Shown here in pieces: positions 1 to 8,863 of a DNA stretch of 64,000 nt. Position numbers and translations under genes: made by a program. Under the pieces are notes generated by a model, which had not been told where the DNA came from, made no database searches, and was given only the letters and a program-made list of their open reading frames with translations. The DNA is taken from positions 2,046,001 to 2,110,000 of the forward strand of contig NZ_CP130613.1 of assembly GCF_030623445.1 (NCBI RefSeq), in the 5' to 3' direction. Origin of the DNA: Pseudogemmatithrix spongiicola (GTDB taxonomy: Bacteria > Gemmatimonadota > Gemmatimonadetes > Gemmatimonadales > Gemmatimonadaceae). The first letter of the stretch is position 1. The number at the start of each line of letters is the position of its first letter.

Positions 1-1
1 C

Positions 2-868
2 GGCAAGGTCCTCGCCGAAGTCACCGGCGACTCCTCGGCGGTGGCGCCAGGCGAGGCGTTGTCGTCGGCCGAGGTGATCGGCGCGCTGGTGCGCGACGCG
101 CTGGCGCAGGCCGAGATCACGGAGCGCCCGGCGGCCGTGGTCGCAGGCGTGGCGGGCACGGGCCGCGAGAAGGAGCAGAAGGCGCTGCTGCGCGCCCTCC
201 GCAACGAGTCGCTGGCCGAGGACGTGAAGGTCGTCCCTGATGCGGAGATCGCGCTCACCGATGCCTTCGGCCGCGAAGGCGCGGGCATCCTGCTGATCGC
301 CGGCACGGGTTCGGTGGCCTTCGGCCGCGGCCCGGCCGGCGCGTTTCGCCGTTGCGGCGGCTGGGGCCCGGTGGCGGGCGACGAAGGCAGCGGCGCGTGG
401 ATCGGCCGTCGCGCGTTGAGCGTGGTGACGTCGAGCGCCGACGAGCGCGAGCCGGAGTCGCGGCTCACGGGCGCGCTGATGACCGCGCTCGAACTCGAGA
501 CGATCGACGACATCATCCCCTGGGCGGCCAAGGCCACGCCGAAGGATCTCGCGGCGCTTGCCGTGCACGTGACGACCCTCGCGGCGGACCGCGACCTGCG
601 CGCCAACTCGATCTGCACGCTGGCGGCCGAAGAACTCGTGCTCCACGTGCGGACGCTGGCGCGTCAGCTCTTTGTCGATGAGCGTGCGGCCGTGCCGGTG
701 GCGCTGGCCGGCGGCATGCTGCAGCGCGGAAGCTTCCTGCGCCGGCTGGTGGAGCACCGGCTCAAGACCGCGGTGCCGGGCTGCGTGCTGCACGCGGAAG
801 AAGTCGTGCCGGCGCGCGGCGCGGTGAAGATGGCGGCGGCGCTGCTCAAGGTGTCGGCGACAGCCTAG
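2..868 (+). CDS. BadF/BadG-type ATPase, N-acetylglucosamine kinase-like (5' end cut by window)
   Basis: The reading frame is open from the first bases of the window, so the N-terminus lies outside; the visible 288 codons are the main body of a BadF/BadG/BcrA/BcrD ATPase of the actin-like fold, the group that includes N-acetylglucosamine kinases. Seen: a Gly-rich phosphate-binding segment (IAGTGSVAFG, around base 300), a GGWG...GDEGSGAWIG block typical of the family, and a C-terminal LAGGML motif that usually closes the nucleotide site. A GTG at 41 could be taken as a start, but the sequence upstream (GKVLAEVTGDSSA) reads as family-like protein, so 41 is probably internal. Sugar-kinase activity, possibly in cell-wall amino-sugar recycling, is inferred from family; the substrate is not determined. 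Confidence 0.8.
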   Translation, partial: GKVLAEVTGDSSAVAPGEALSSAEVIGALVRDALAQAEITERPAAVVAGVAGTGREKEQKALLRALRNESLAEDVKVVPDAEIALTDAFGREGAGILLIAGTGSVAFGRGPAGAFRRCGGWGPVAGDEGSGAWIGRRALSVVTSSADEREPESRLTGALMTALELETIDDIIPWAAKATPKDLAALAVHVTTLAADRDLRANSICTLAAEELVLHVRTLARQLFVDERAAVPVALAGGMLQRGSFLRRLVEHRLKTAVPGCVLHAEEVVPARGAVKMAAALLKVSATA

Positions 869-874
869 CTACAG

Positions 875-956
875 CGGCTGTCACCACGAAGGCACGAAGG
901 CACGAAGCAAGTCGCTTCGTGCCTTCGTGTCTTCGTAGCCTCTTCGCGAACAGCCG
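875..956. repeat. Long hairpin of CACGAAGG tandem repeats between convergent genes
   Basis: Bases 893-908 pair perfectly with 914-929 across a 5-base loop, and the stem continues with a wobble out to 886/936 (about 23 pairs). An outer 7-base stem pairs 875-881 with 950-956. The left arm is made of the 8-base unit CACGAAGG repeated nearly three times. The structure fills the gap between the stop codons at 868 and 957. It probably acts as a two-way transcription terminator; its tandem-repeat build is unusual and is shared in style with elements at 11754, 30735 and 62815. Confidence 0.8.
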
Positions 957-2285
957 TTACGCCGCCGTCGGGGCTTCCTTCGGCACCATCGACGCATCCC
1001 ACACGCCTTCGCTCTTCGCCACGAAGGTCGTCGACGAGATATCCGACGAGACATTCACCACCGTGCGCGTCATGTCGAGGATGCGGTCCACGCCGAGCAC
1101 GATGGCGATGCCCTCTCCGGGCACGCCCATCATCGTGAGGATGCCGACCAGCAGCGGGATTGAGCCGCCCGGCACGCCGGCCGCGCCCACCGCCGTGATC
1201 ACCGACATCACGATGACGATCGCCATCCCCCCCAGCGAGAGGTCCACGCCAAAGACCTGGCAGAGGAAGATCACCGTGATGCCTTCGAAAATGCTCGTGC
1301 CGTTCATGCACATCGTCGAGCCCAGCGGCAGCACGAAGCCGGCGATCTTCGGCGGCACCCCGAGGCCGTCCTCGGCGGCGCGCAGCGCGGTGGGCAAGGT
1401 GGCCGAGCTCGAGCTGGTCGAGAACGCCGTCACCATCGCGCCCTTGATGCGCGAGAAGTAGAGCAGCGGGTTGATCCCGATGACGAACTTCAGGATCAGC
1501 GAGAGGTTCACGAACAGGTGGAAGAGCAGCGCGCCCATCACGACGAGCACGTAGGCGCTCAACGGCTTGAGCAGCGCGAAGCCGAAACGGCTGGTCACGC
1601 CGAAGATGAGGCCCGCGACGCCGTAGGGCGCGATCTTCATCGCCATCCCGACGATTTTGATGACCACGTCCTCGAGTGCCTGGAGGAACTTGATCATCGG
1701 CTCGGCCCGCTCCGGCTTGATCTGCGTCAGCGCCGCGCCGAAGACCAGCGCGAAGAAGATGATGCCCAGCATGTCGGTGTCCACCGCCGACTTCACCGGA
1801 TTGCGCGTGACGATCTCGACGAAGGTATTGATGCCGAAGTTGCCCGTCGCCTGCGCCTCGATCTTGCCGGCGGCGTCCTCGGCGTAGGTCGCCATCAACT
1901 CGGTCTTCACCTCGGGCGACAGGCCTTCACCGGGGCGGAAGGTGTTGACCACGAACAGCCCGAAGCTGGCCGCGAGGAAGGTGGTCGCCAGGAAGTAGCC
2001 GATCGCCTTGCCGCCGACCTTCCCGACCTTCTTGAGGTCGCCGAGTCCCGCGACGCCCAGCGTGATGCTCGCGAACACCAGCGGCATCACGATCATGAAC
2101 AGCATGCGCAGGAAGATCTGCCCGATCGGGCCCGCCAGATACGTGTTCACGAAGACCACGGTCGGGTCGTCGCCGCCCATCGTGAGATTCGCCGCGATGC
2201 CCGCCGTCGCGCCCACCACCAGCGCGATGAGGATCTTCGTGTGCAGCTTCATGCCCGGGCCGGACCCGCCGATCGATTCGCTCAT
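957..2285 (-). CDS. Dicarboxylate/amino acid:cation symporter (DAACS family, GltP/GltT-like)
   Basis: A 442-residue inner-membrane protein of the sodium- or proton-coupled glutamate/aspartate/C4-dicarboxylate symporter family. Seen: about eight hydrophobic segments, the serine-rich re-entrant loop (SSSS at 291-294, followed by ATLPTALRAA) and, near 326-331, CMNGTS where the family normally has the cation-binding NMDGT motif. The Asp-to-Asn change in that motif is frequent in subfamilies with altered ion or substrate use. ATG start at 2285. It lies 10 bases after the permease gene at 2296-3846, so the two are probably co-transcribed as an amino-acid uptake pair. Exact substrate is unknown. Confidence 0.9.
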   Translation of the reverse strand: MSESIGGSGPGMKLHTKILIALVVGATAGIAANLTMGGDDPTVVFVNTYLAGPIGQIFLRMLFMIVMPLVFASITLGVAGLGDLKKVGKVGGKAIGYFLATTFLAASFGLFVVNTFRPGEGLSPEVKTELMATYAEDAAGKIEAQATGNFGINTFVEIVTRNPVKSAVDTDMLGIIFFALVFGAALTQIKPERAEPMIKFLQALEDVVIKIVGMAMKIAPYGVAGLIFGVTSRFGFALLKPLSAYVLVVMGALLFHLFVNLSLILKFVIGINPLLYFSRIKGAMVTAFSTSSSSATLPTALRAAEDGLGVPPKIAGFVLPLGSTMCMNGTSIFEGITVIFLCQVFGVDLSLGGMAIVIVMSVITAVGAAGVPGGSIPLLVGILTMMGVPGEGIAIVLGVDRILDMTRTVVNVSSDISSTTFVAKSEGVWDASMVPKEAPTAA

Positions 2286-2295
2286 ACCTGTGGTC

Positions 2296-3846
2296 TCAAT
2301 CCTCGAAGGAGCGCGGCGGGAGGCCGCGGCGCAGCGTGGAATTCCTGTATCCGTATACGGCGTAGATGGCCAAACCGATGAGCAGCCAGATGCCGAAGCC
2401 CTTCCAGGCGGCCGCCGGCAGCCCCTTCATCACGAAGAGGCAGGCTGCGGCGCCGCCGCCGCCCACCAGCCACACGAAGGGCACCTTGAAGGGCCGCGGG
2501 CGGTCAGGGTCGACCACTCGCAGCACCATCACGCCCACGCAAACGAGCACGAACGCGAAGAGCGTCCCGATGTTCGTCAGGTCGTAGGTCGCCGCGTCGT
2601 CCGCCACGAGGGCCGCCAGGGCGACCAAGACGCCCGTGATGATCGTCGTCACATGCGGCGTGCGGTACTTTTTGTGCAGCTTCGCCGCACCCTTGGGCAA
2701 CAGGCCGTCGCGCGCCATCGCGTAGAAGATGCGCGGCTGGCCGTACTGGAACACCAGCAGCACCGCGCTCATCGAGACCACGGCGCCGTCGGCGATGATC
2801 CAGCTGAACTGCGTCAGGCCGGCCACTTCGAAGGCGTGGGCCAGCGGGTCGGAACTCTTGAGCTGCTCGTAGGGCACGAGGCCCGTCGCCACCGCGCCGA
2901 CGATCACGTAGATCAACGTGCAGATCGCCAGGCCGATCAGGATGCCGCGCGGCATCGTCCGCTGCGGGTCCTTCGTCTCCTCGGCGGCCGTCGAGATGGC
3001 GTCGAAGCCGATGTAGGCGAAGAACACGATCGCCGCACCTTGGTGGATGCCGCGGAAACCGTTCGGCGCGAAGGGCGTGTAGTTCTCAGGGTTGATGTGC
3101 ATCGCGCCCACGATCACGAACAGCGCCAGCACCGCAAGCTTGAGGATCACCATCCAGTTGTTGACCCGCGTGCTCTCCTTCACGCCGATCACCAGCAACC
3201 AGGTGATGGCCATGACGATCAGGAACGCCGGCAGGTTGATCAGGATGGGGATTCCCGCGAGACTCGGCGCCGAGTCGAGTAAGGCGAGGATCTCCGGGTT
3301 GCTGCTCGCCTTCACCTGGAAGTAGCCATGCGTGAGCCAGCCCGGGATGTCGAACCACGGCGACATCAGCGACTCGAAGTATCCGCCCCACGCGATGGCC
3401 ACCGCCACGTTGCCGACGGCGTACTCGAGGATCAGGTCCCAGCCGATGATCCACGCCACGAGCTCGCCCAGCGAGGCGTACGAATACGCGTACGCCGAAC
3501 CGGCCTGGGGAATCATCGAGGCGAGTTCGGCGTAGCAGAGGGCGGCCAGCGCACAGACCGCCCCGAGCAGGACGAAGGAGAGGACTAGCGCCGGACCGGC
3601 GCCGTAGCGGACCACTTCACCCGCCGCATTGATCTCGCCCGCGGCCGCGGTACCGAGCGTCGAAAAGATGCCGGCGCCGATCACGGCACCGATCGAGAGG
3701 CTTACCAGGTCTTTCGTGCCGAGGGCCCGCTTCATCCCGTGCCCTTCACCTTCAGGAACGAGGGCGGCGATCGGTTTGCGGGCCCAGAGGGAACGGAGGC
3801 CGGACACGGCTCCGCCGGAGGCTGCCGGTTGGGGGGAACTGGTCAT
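2296..3846 (-). CDS. Amino acid permease, APC superfamily (cationic amino acid transporter-like)
   Basis: A 516-residue polytopic membrane protein with 12 or more hydrophobic segments. Seen: the N-terminal GLGTKDLVSLSIGAVIGAGIF-like first helix signature with the GAGIF backbone kink, the ETKDPQRTMPRGI loop after helix 6, and GVKESTRVNNWMV, all characteristic of the CAT (cationic amino acid transporter/YfnA) branch. About 45 residues precede the first transmembrane helix. The ATG at 3846 is used; no strong ribosome-binding site is visible, and an internal ATG next to GMKRALGTKDL is a possible alternative start. It is followed closely by the DAACS symporter gene. Family assignment is firm; substrate range is inferred. 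Confidence 0.88.
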   Translation of the reverse strand: MTSSPQPAASGGAVSGLRSLWARKPIAALVPEGEGHGMKRALGTKDLVSLSIGAVIGAGIFSTLGTAAAGEINAAGEVVRYGAGPALVLSFVLLGAVCALAALCYAELASMIPQAGSAYAYSYASLGELVAWIIGWDLILEYAVGNVAVAIAWGGYFESLMSPWFDIPGWLTHGYFQVKASSNPEILALLDSAPSLAGIPILINLPAFLIVMAITWLLVIGVKESTRVNNWMVILKLAVLALFVIVGAMHINPENYTPFAPNGFRGIHQGAAIVFFAYIGFDAISTAAEETKDPQRTMPRGILIGLAICTLIYVIVGAVATGLVPYEQLKSSDPLAHAFEVAGLTQFSWIIADGAVVSMSAVLLVFQYGQPRIFYAMARDGLLPKGAAKLHKKYRTPHVTTIITGVLVALAALVADDAATYDLTNIGTLFAFVLVCVGVMVLRVVDPDRPRPFKVPFVWLVGGGGAAACLFVMKGLPAAAWKGFGIWLLIGLAIYAVYGYRNSTLRRGLPPRSFED

Positions 3847-3894
3847 CGGCGGAAGGTATCCCCGGAGGTAGCCGAGGACCAGTGAGAAACGACG

Positions 3895-4752
3895 TTACGG
3901 CGCTTCGGCGGTGATGACGGCGGTGTCCCGCACCGGTGTGCCGTCGGCCCGCGTCGCGGGCCGGAACCGCACCTCCGCGAGCATTTCGCGAATCTTGTTG
4001 TTGTAACTGCGGTCGCGCGAGGGGTTGAACCCGATCAGCCGCGCATTGCCCTTCTCGTCCACGTCGAAGTGCGCCACCAGCCGATACGGGCGCACGCGTG
4101 AGGGAACGGGCAGCGGCAGGATGGCGAGGTTGGTCACGGTGGGCGGGAAGATCTGGTCGTTGCCGCCGCCTGTGCCGGGCCCCACGCCGGAGCCGCGCCC
4201 CGTGCCGATGCCACTGCCGATCCCACCCCCGCTGCCCGGCCCGTTGCCGCCCGAACCGTCGTTGCCGCTGCCGCCGCCGGAACCAGGTGTCGGGACGGTC
4301 GTGCCGTTGGATGCCGGGGCCGCTGGGGCCTGCTGCACCTGCGCCGCCTGAGGCACCGGTTCGGGCTCAGGCGGCGGCGGGGGAACCGGCGTCGGGGTCG
4401 GGGTTGGGCGCTCGACTGGAGGGGGTGTCGGCGCCGCGGCGGCCGGCGGAGCGACATCGAGGTAGCGAATGCGCTCGGGGGTGATCGCTCCACCCGTCCC
4501 GCCGCTGCCGCCTCCACCGCCGCCGGCGGGGCCGGGGCCACCCGCGCCACCCGGCGTCTGCTCCTCAAGAATCCGCCCCACGAGCGGCGGCAGGAGCAGG
4601 GCCGTGATGATCAACGCGTGCAGCAGCCCCGAGACGATCCAGCCCGAGCGCGACCGCCGCTCCGGCTCCGGAATCCCATGCAAGGGACGGAGCGGGCGCT
4701 TGGGCTTCTCGGCCGGCGGCTCGGGGAGGGAGGACATATGCACCAGGGTCAC
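3895..4752 (-). CDS. TonB-like periplasm-spanning protein
   Basis: A 285-residue protein with a short basic cytoplasmic N-terminus, one transmembrane helix (about residues 37-58), a long Gly/Pro/Ser low-complexity periplasmic stretch with PPPPEPEPVP, and a C-terminal fold resembling TonB/TolA C-terminal domains (AHFDVDEKGNARLIGFN through FRPATRADG). It lacks the classical YPxxLRxxGxxG opening seen in the other TonB-like protein at 6516-7229, so it may be a divergent TonB or a TolA-like protein. A GTG at 4752 is the longest start; an ATG at 4737 is equally plausible. It is the last gene of the exbB-exbD-exbD series, with a hairpin at 4763-4794 between it and exbD. Confidence 0.7.
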   Translation of the reverse strand: MTLVHMSSLPEPPAEKPKRPLRPLHGIPEPERRSRSGWIVSGLLHALIITALLLPPLVGRILEEQTPGGAGGPGPAGGGGGGSGGTGGAITPERIRYLDVAPPAAAAPTPPPVERPTPTPTPVPPPPPEPEPVPQAAQVQQAPAAPASNGTTVPTPGSGGGSGNDGSGGNGPGSGGGIGSGIGTGRGSGVGPGTGGGNDQIFPPTVTNLAILPLPVPSRVRPYRLVAHFDVDEKGNARLIGFNPSRDRSYNNKIREMLAEVRFRPATRADGTPVRDTAVITAEAP

Positions 4753-4762
4753 ATAAATGATA

Positions 4763-4794
4763 CGGCGGGCGAGCCCGAAAAGGTTCGCCCGCCG
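4763..4794 (-). terminator. Hairpin between exbD and the TonB-like gene
   Basis: Bases 4763-4772 pair perfectly with 4785-4794, and the stem can extend inward by three more pairs around a GAAAA-containing loop. On the minus strand it follows the exbD stop at 4815 and is followed by a moderately T-rich stretch. It could end or attenuate the cluster transcript before the last TonB-like gene. Confidence 0.6.
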
Positions 4795-4814
4795 TCGACA
4801 AACTCCGAGAGGAC

Positions 4815-5231
4815 TTACTTCGTGTCCTTCGGCGGAATTCCGATGACCTTCACCCCGGCGCCACGCGCGACGTCCATCGCGTGGATGACGTCCTGATAGA
4901 TCACGGACGGCTCGCCCTTGATGAAGATGATCTTGTCCGGACGCGGGTCGTAGATCTCGCGGAGACGGTTCCCGAGGTTCTCCTTGGTCACCGGCTCCTT
5001 GTTCACCGCGAACGATCCATCCGCCAACACTTCCAGCACGATCTGGTCGCTGGCCTGGTTCGCCGTCACCACCGCGGGGGTGGGGTCCGGCAGCTGCAGG
5101 TCCACGGCCTTCCGCATCATCGGCTGCATGATCATGAAGATGATCAGCAGCACGAGCATGATGTCGATCATCGGCACGACGTTGGGCTCGTTGTTCAGCC
5201 CGCCGCTGCTCCCACCGACGCTCATTCCCAT
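4815..5231 (-). CDS. exbD: ExbD/TolR family biopolymer transport protein (second copy)
   Basis: A 138-residue ExbD/TolR protein: short cytoplasmic N-terminus, one transmembrane helix (about 20-42) carrying the conserved proton-path Asp (D23 in VPMIDIM), and a periplasmic domain ending KVIGIPPKDTK. The ATG at 5231 is chosen because a GGAG sits seven bases upstream and the product then aligns with the preceding ExbD; the frame stays open further upstream but that part is overlap with the previous gene. It is only partly similar to the other ExbD at 5254-5709 (shared MGMSV start and EPNVVPMID), which argues for an old duplication or a heteromeric ExbD pair. Confidence 0.9.
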   Translation of the reverse strand: MGMSVGGSSGGLNNEPNVVPMIDIMLVLLIIFMIMQPMMRKAVDLQLPDPTPAVVTANQASDQIVLEVLADGSFAVNKEPVTKENLGNRLREIYDPRPDKIIFIKGEPSVIYQDVIHAMDVARGAGVKVIGIPPKDTK

Positions 5232-5253
5232 GGTACGCTCCGGTGAAAGGTGG

Positions 5254-5709
5254 TTACGGGTTCTTGGCTTCGTCGCCTTCGACGGTCGAGACCGTGCCCG
5301 GCACCTGGTCCGTGATGGCGCCGACCATGCGCACGCCGTTCTTCGCGGCGATGTCCATGGCCTCGAGGATGCGACCATACTCGAGGTTCTTATCGGCCTT
5401 CACGTACAGGATCTGGTCGATGGTCCGCACCGAGTAGATGGCCTGCAGACGCTGACCAAGCTCGGGATTCGGAATCTGCTGCTTGTTCAGGAAGTAGTTC
5501 CCGAACTTGTCGATGCCCAGCACCTGGTCCTCATCCGCTTCCGGATGCGACTTGAGGTTGATGCCGCTCGGGGGCTCGGCCGTGAAGCCGGCGGCAATCG
5601 CCGGCGTCACGACCATGAAGATGATGAGCAGCACCAGCATGACGTCGATCATGGGGACGACGTTCGGCTCGGCCTTGACGCCGCCCCCCGTGCTCACTGA
5701 CATACCCAT
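5254..5709 (-). CDS. exbD: ExbD/TolR family biopolymer transport protein (first copy)
   Basis: A 151-residue ExbD/TolR protein with one transmembrane helix (about 17-40), the conserved Asp D22 in VPMIDVM, and a periplasmic domain. It partners ExbB to form the proton-driven stator complex that energises TonB. The ATG at 5709 has a strong AGGAGG-type site about nine bases upstream. Gaps to the neighbours are 29 bases (exbB side) and 22 bases (second exbD), so co-transcription is very likely. The periplasmic part differs from the second copy and contains a charged stretch (HPEADEDQ) not seen there. Confidence 0.92.
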   Translation of the reverse strand: MGMSVSTGGGVKAEPNVVPMIDVMLVLLIIFMVVTPAIAAGFTAEPPSGINLKSHPEADEDQVLGIDKFGNYFLNKQQIPNPELGQRLQAIYSVRTIDQILYVKADKNLEYGRILEAMDIAAKNGVRMVGAITDQVPGTVSTVEGDEAKNP

Positions 5710-5738
5710 TCGCGTGCCCTCCTGTGGGGGTCAGCGAG

Positions 5739-6479
5739 TTACTGCGAGATCGGCGCGGAGCCCTTCTGGGCGGCCGTGTTGAACTCGCGGGTGAAGCGGC
5801 TGCGGCCGAACTCGCCCGAGACGCCCTTGATGAGGTAATCGATCATCTCCTTCGAGACGTAGGTCATCTCGGAGGTGAGGTTGTCGATCTTCGTCTGGAA
5901 GTAGTTGTAGAACCACACCGCCGGGATGGCGACGAGGAGGCCGAAGCCCGTGGCGATGAGCGCCTCGGCGATACCGACCGTGATGGCCGCGATGCCGGTG
6001 GAGCCCGCCGATCCCATGGCGGCGAAGGCGTTGATGATGCCGAACACCGTGCCGAGGAGGCCGACGAACGGCGAGGTCGAACCGACCGTCGCGAGGATCG
6101 CGAGGCCGCGCTTCAGCGAGACGATCTCGACGAGCACGTTACGCTCGACGGCGCGCTCGGCCGAGTTGATGTCGGACACCGTCACCGAGCCGTCCATGAT
6201 GAGCGGCTTGACTTCGTTGAGGGCGCCACCGAGCACGCGCGCGACGTGCGACTTCTTGTACGTCAGCGCCAGGTCGATCGCGGCCGTGAGGTTGTCCTCC
6301 TCAAGGAACTGCGAGAACTCCGGGGCGAACTTCAGCGTCTCCTTCTGCGCCTTGCGGAGGTTCCACCACTTGCCGAAGGCCGTCGAGAGCGACCAGAGGG
6401 ACATGATCGCGAGGACGATCCAGATGCCCTTCGCGAAGACGGGGCTGTGCTCCCAGATGTAGCCGATGGACATATTCAT
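5739..6479 (-). CDS. exbB: MotA/TolQ/ExbB proton channel protein
   Basis: A 246-residue protein of the ExbB/TolQ/MotA family, with an N-terminal transmembrane helix (about 14-36), a large cytoplasmic region, and two further helices in the conserved block LATVGSTSPFVGLLGTVFGI through AEALIATGFGLLVAIPAVWFYN. This is the pore-forming partner of ExbD. ATG at 6479 preceded by AGGAGA at suitable spacing. It lies between tonB (upstream, 36-base gap) and exbD. Role: uses the inner-membrane proton gradient to drive TonB-dependent uptake through the outer membrane. Confidence 0.93.
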   Translation of the reverse strand: MNMSIGYIWEHSPVFAKGIWIVLAIMSLWSLSTAFGKWWNLRKAQKETLKFAPEFSQFLEEDNLTAAIDLALTYKKSHVARVLGGALNEVKPLIMDGSVTVSDINSAERAVERNVLVEIVSLKRGLAILATVGSTSPFVGLLGTVFGIINAFAAMGSAGSTGIAAITVGIAEALIATGFGLLVAIPAVWFYNYFQTKIDNLTSEMTYVSKEMIDYLIKGVSGEFGRSRFTREFNTAAQKGSAPISQ

Positions 6480-6515
6480 CGTTGCGTTCTCCTAGAATCC
6501 GATGATGTGGTGGGA

Positions 6516-7229
6516 TTAGCGCTGCAGATTGAACACGAAGGGCTGCTGCACGAGCTGCTTCACCTTGCGCCCGCCGACCTCGGCCGGGAGGAAGCGCATG
6601 TTGGGAAGCGAGCTGCGGACGGCCTGCTCGAACAAGGCGTGCGTGGAGCGCAGCACGCGGAAGGTGGAGACGTCCACGCGGCCGGTCGTATCGACGACGA
6701 ACTGCGCGAGCACCTCGCCTTCGACGCCGCCGGAGCGGAGGATGTCCGGGTAGCGGGGACCGGCCGAGCCCGGCGCCGAGGCGGCCGGCTTCTCGACCTG
6801 GAAGTCGAAGTAGGGCTGGTCCTGCACGACGGGGGCGACACCGCCGACGACGCCGGCGGCGACACCGCCGGCCACACCCTTACCCGAGAAGTCCGCTTCG
6901 TTGGTGATGGCCTTCGACAGGTCGATTTCCGGGATCACATCCGGGATGCTGACCGGCGCGGCGAGCACCTGGAAGCCCTTCGGCGGCGGCGGGGCCGCGA
7001 CGGCGTCCGGCGGCGGCGGCGGAGCGTCAGGCTCCGGCGGCGGCGGCTCGTCCTGCTTGACCTCGACGAAGTCGACCTTCTGGACGACCTCTTCCTCTTC
7101 TTCCATGCCCGCATTCGCCGTCGCGATGATCGAACCCGCGATGATGAGGACGTGGAAGGTAGTCGACACCACCGACGCGCCAAACGAGCGCTGCTTGACC
7201 GGTCTCGACTCGATCAGGTTGTTGAACAC
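6516..7229 (-). CDS. tonB: Energy transducer TonB
   Basis: A 237-residue TonB: one N-terminal transmembrane helix (about 18-40), an acidic run (EEEEEVV), a proline-rich spacer with PPPPEPDAPPPPPD (about 60-75), and a canonical TonB C-terminal domain containing YPDILRSGGVEGEV and FVVDTTGRVDVSTFRVL. GTG start at 7229, supported by a GGAG about ten bases upstream. It heads the tonB-exbB-exbD-exbD-tonB-like cluster. It would reach across the periplasm to TonB boxes of outer-membrane receptors such as the FecA-like one at 35035-37332, which is inference from function rather than linkage. Confidence 0.93.
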   Translation of the reverse strand: MFNNLIESRPVKQRSFGASVVSTTFHVLIIAGSIIATANAGMEEEEEVVQKVDFVEVKQDEPPPPEPDAPPPPPDAVAAPPPPKGFQVLAAPVSIPDVIPEIDLSKAITNEADFSGKGVAGGVAAGVVGGVAPVVQDQPYFDFQVEKPAASAPGSAGPRYPDILRSGGVEGEVLAQFVVDTTGRVDVSTFRVLRSTHALFEQAVRSSLPNMRFLPAEVGGRKVKQLVQQPFVFNLQR

Positions 7230-7338
7230 GCGTGCACTCCGTGGGACGTGGACACTTCGCGTGACGATGCCCAGGGAGTCCGGGCATCCACCGTGCCTGA
7301 ACGTACCCGCGCCCGATGAGGACAGAAGTGGGGGAAGA

Positions 7339-8856
7339 TTAAGTTTCGCTTAACCGACCGTGAGGATTCGCTTGGCCGCCGGGCGCGTGGCCCGGCGCAT
7401 GACCGAGCGCCTGACTCGGTGCCCCACGCAGCGGCAGCTGCACGGTGAAGGTGCTGCCCCGCCCGAGTCGCGAGCCGACGGAGATGAAGCCGCCGTGCGC
7501 ATGGGCAATCCACTGCGCGATGGCGAGCCCCAGGCCCGCCCCGCCCCGCTCGCCGGTGCGCGAGCGCACGCGATCGGCCCGCCAGAATCGGTCGAAGATG
7601 TACGGCAGGTCCGCCGCCGCGATGCCGACGCCGGTGTCCTGCACCACGAACGCGACGTGGTCGCCGCGGTCCTCGAGCGAGATCGTCACGAGGCCGTCGC
7701 GCGGGGTGTACTTCGCGGCGTTGGTGACCAGGTTGAGGAAGAGCTGGCGCAGGCGCACCGGATCCCCGTCGACGTGCACGGTGTCGGCCGTCTCCAACCG
7801 GACGCGGACCCCGCTCGCCTCCCCGAGGATCATCGCGGTCTCGACGACCTCGCGCACGATCGGCTCCAGGGCCACATCCTCACGGTGCAGGTCGAAGCGG
7901 CCTTCGTCGGCGCGGGCCAGCGTGAGGAGCGACTCCACTAAGTCGGCCATCCGCGCCGTCTCGGCGAGGGCCTCCTCCAGCGCCGGCAATTGGTCGTCGG
8001 CCACGTGCGGCGACTGCATCGCGCGTTCGATGTCGGCGCGCAGCACCGTGAGCGGGGTCTTGAGTTCGTGGCTCGCGTCCGCCGTGAAGCGGCGCAGCGC
8101 GGCGAACGAAGTCTCGAGACGCGACATCATCGCGTTCAGCGTCTGCGACAACCGATCGATCTCGTTCTCGTCCGACTCCACCGGCAGCCGTCGATGCAGC
8201 GAACGCCCGTCCTGGATGGCTTCGAGGTCGCTGATCAGCCGCCCGACGGGCATTAGCGCGTGCCCGGCCAACAGGAAACTCACCGCCGAGCTCAGCAGCA
8301 GGATCAGCGGCAGGATGACGAGGATCGGATAGTAGAGCGCGCTGTCGCGCAGCGACAATCCCGCCACCGGCTCGCCGGCCACCACGCGATGCACCGGGAT
8401 GCGCCGGGACGGCGTCTCGAAGTGCGCGATGACGAAGATGTTGGCCGTCGAGTCCATGCGCACCTCGGCCGCCGGTTGCTCACGGGTGCGCCGGAACGCG
8501 GCGTTCACGAGCCGCTGGCGGTCATCCAACTTGAGGCGGTCCACGGCCGGGCTGGAGTAGAGCACGCGCGTCGAGTCCGTGATGATCACGTAGCCCGGCA
8601 GCATGTCCAGCGAACGCCGCACGCCCTGCTCGATCTTCTGGCCCACCAGCGAGTCTTCCGTGACCAGCAGGGAGATGCTCGCCGGGCTCGTCTGCAGGAT
8701 GATCGCCGCGAGGTCCGCCACGAGGTCGGTGCGCCGCTGCAGCGTACGCGTCGCCTCCGTCTGCGTGGCCGACCACACGATCGCGGCGAACACCACGAGG
8801 GTGGCCGTCAGCGCCGCCACGTACGAGACCGTGAGCCGCGCGCGGATCGACGTCAC
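7339..8856 (-). CDS. Membrane sensor histidine kinase (HAMP-HisKA-HATPase)
   Basis: A 505-residue sensor kinase. Seen: transmembrane helix about 10-30, periplasmic sensor about 35-175, second helix about 177-200, HAMP linker to about 250, HisKA with phospho-acceptor H263 in [10 protein letters not shown], then HATPase with N box ([14 protein letters not shown]), G1 (DTGVGI) and G2 (GAGLGLAIA). A Gly/His/Pro-rich tail follows the kinase core. GTG start at 8856, seven bases after the stop of the OmpR-type regulator, so it is the cognate kinase in the same operon. The layout resembles metal or envelope-stress sensors (CusS/QseC type), but the signal is unknown. Confidence 0.9.
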   Translation of the reverse strand: MTSIRARLTVSYVAALTATLVVFAAIVWSATQTEATRTLQRRTDLVADLAAIILQTSPASISLLVTEDSLVGQKIEQGVRRSLDMLPGYVIITDSTRVLYSSPAVDRLKLDDRQRLVNAAFRRTREQPAAEVRMDSTANIFVIAHFETPSRRIPVHRVVAGEPVAGLSLRDSALYYPILVILPLILLLSSAVSFLLAGHALMPVGRLISDLEAIQDGRSLHRRLPVESDENEIDRLSQTLNAMMSRLETSFAALRRFTADASHELKTPLTVLRADIERAMQSPHVADDQLPALEEALAETARMADLVESLLTLARADEGRFDLHREDVALEPIVREVVETAMILGEASGVRVRLETADTVHVDGDPVRLRQLFLNLVTNAAKYTPRDGLVTISLEDRGDHVAFVVQDTGVGIAAADLPYIFDRFWRADRVRSRTGERGGAGLGLAIAQWIAHAHGGFISVGSRLGRGSTFTVQLPLRGAPSQALGHAPGHAPGGQANPHGRLSET

Positions 8857-8863
8857 GGGCGCC

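Noticed and set aside
875-956. Tandem repeats at this and the three similar junctions considered as CRISPR arrays
   Set aside because: Units are 7-9 bases, directly adjacent without unique spacers, and no cas gene is present.
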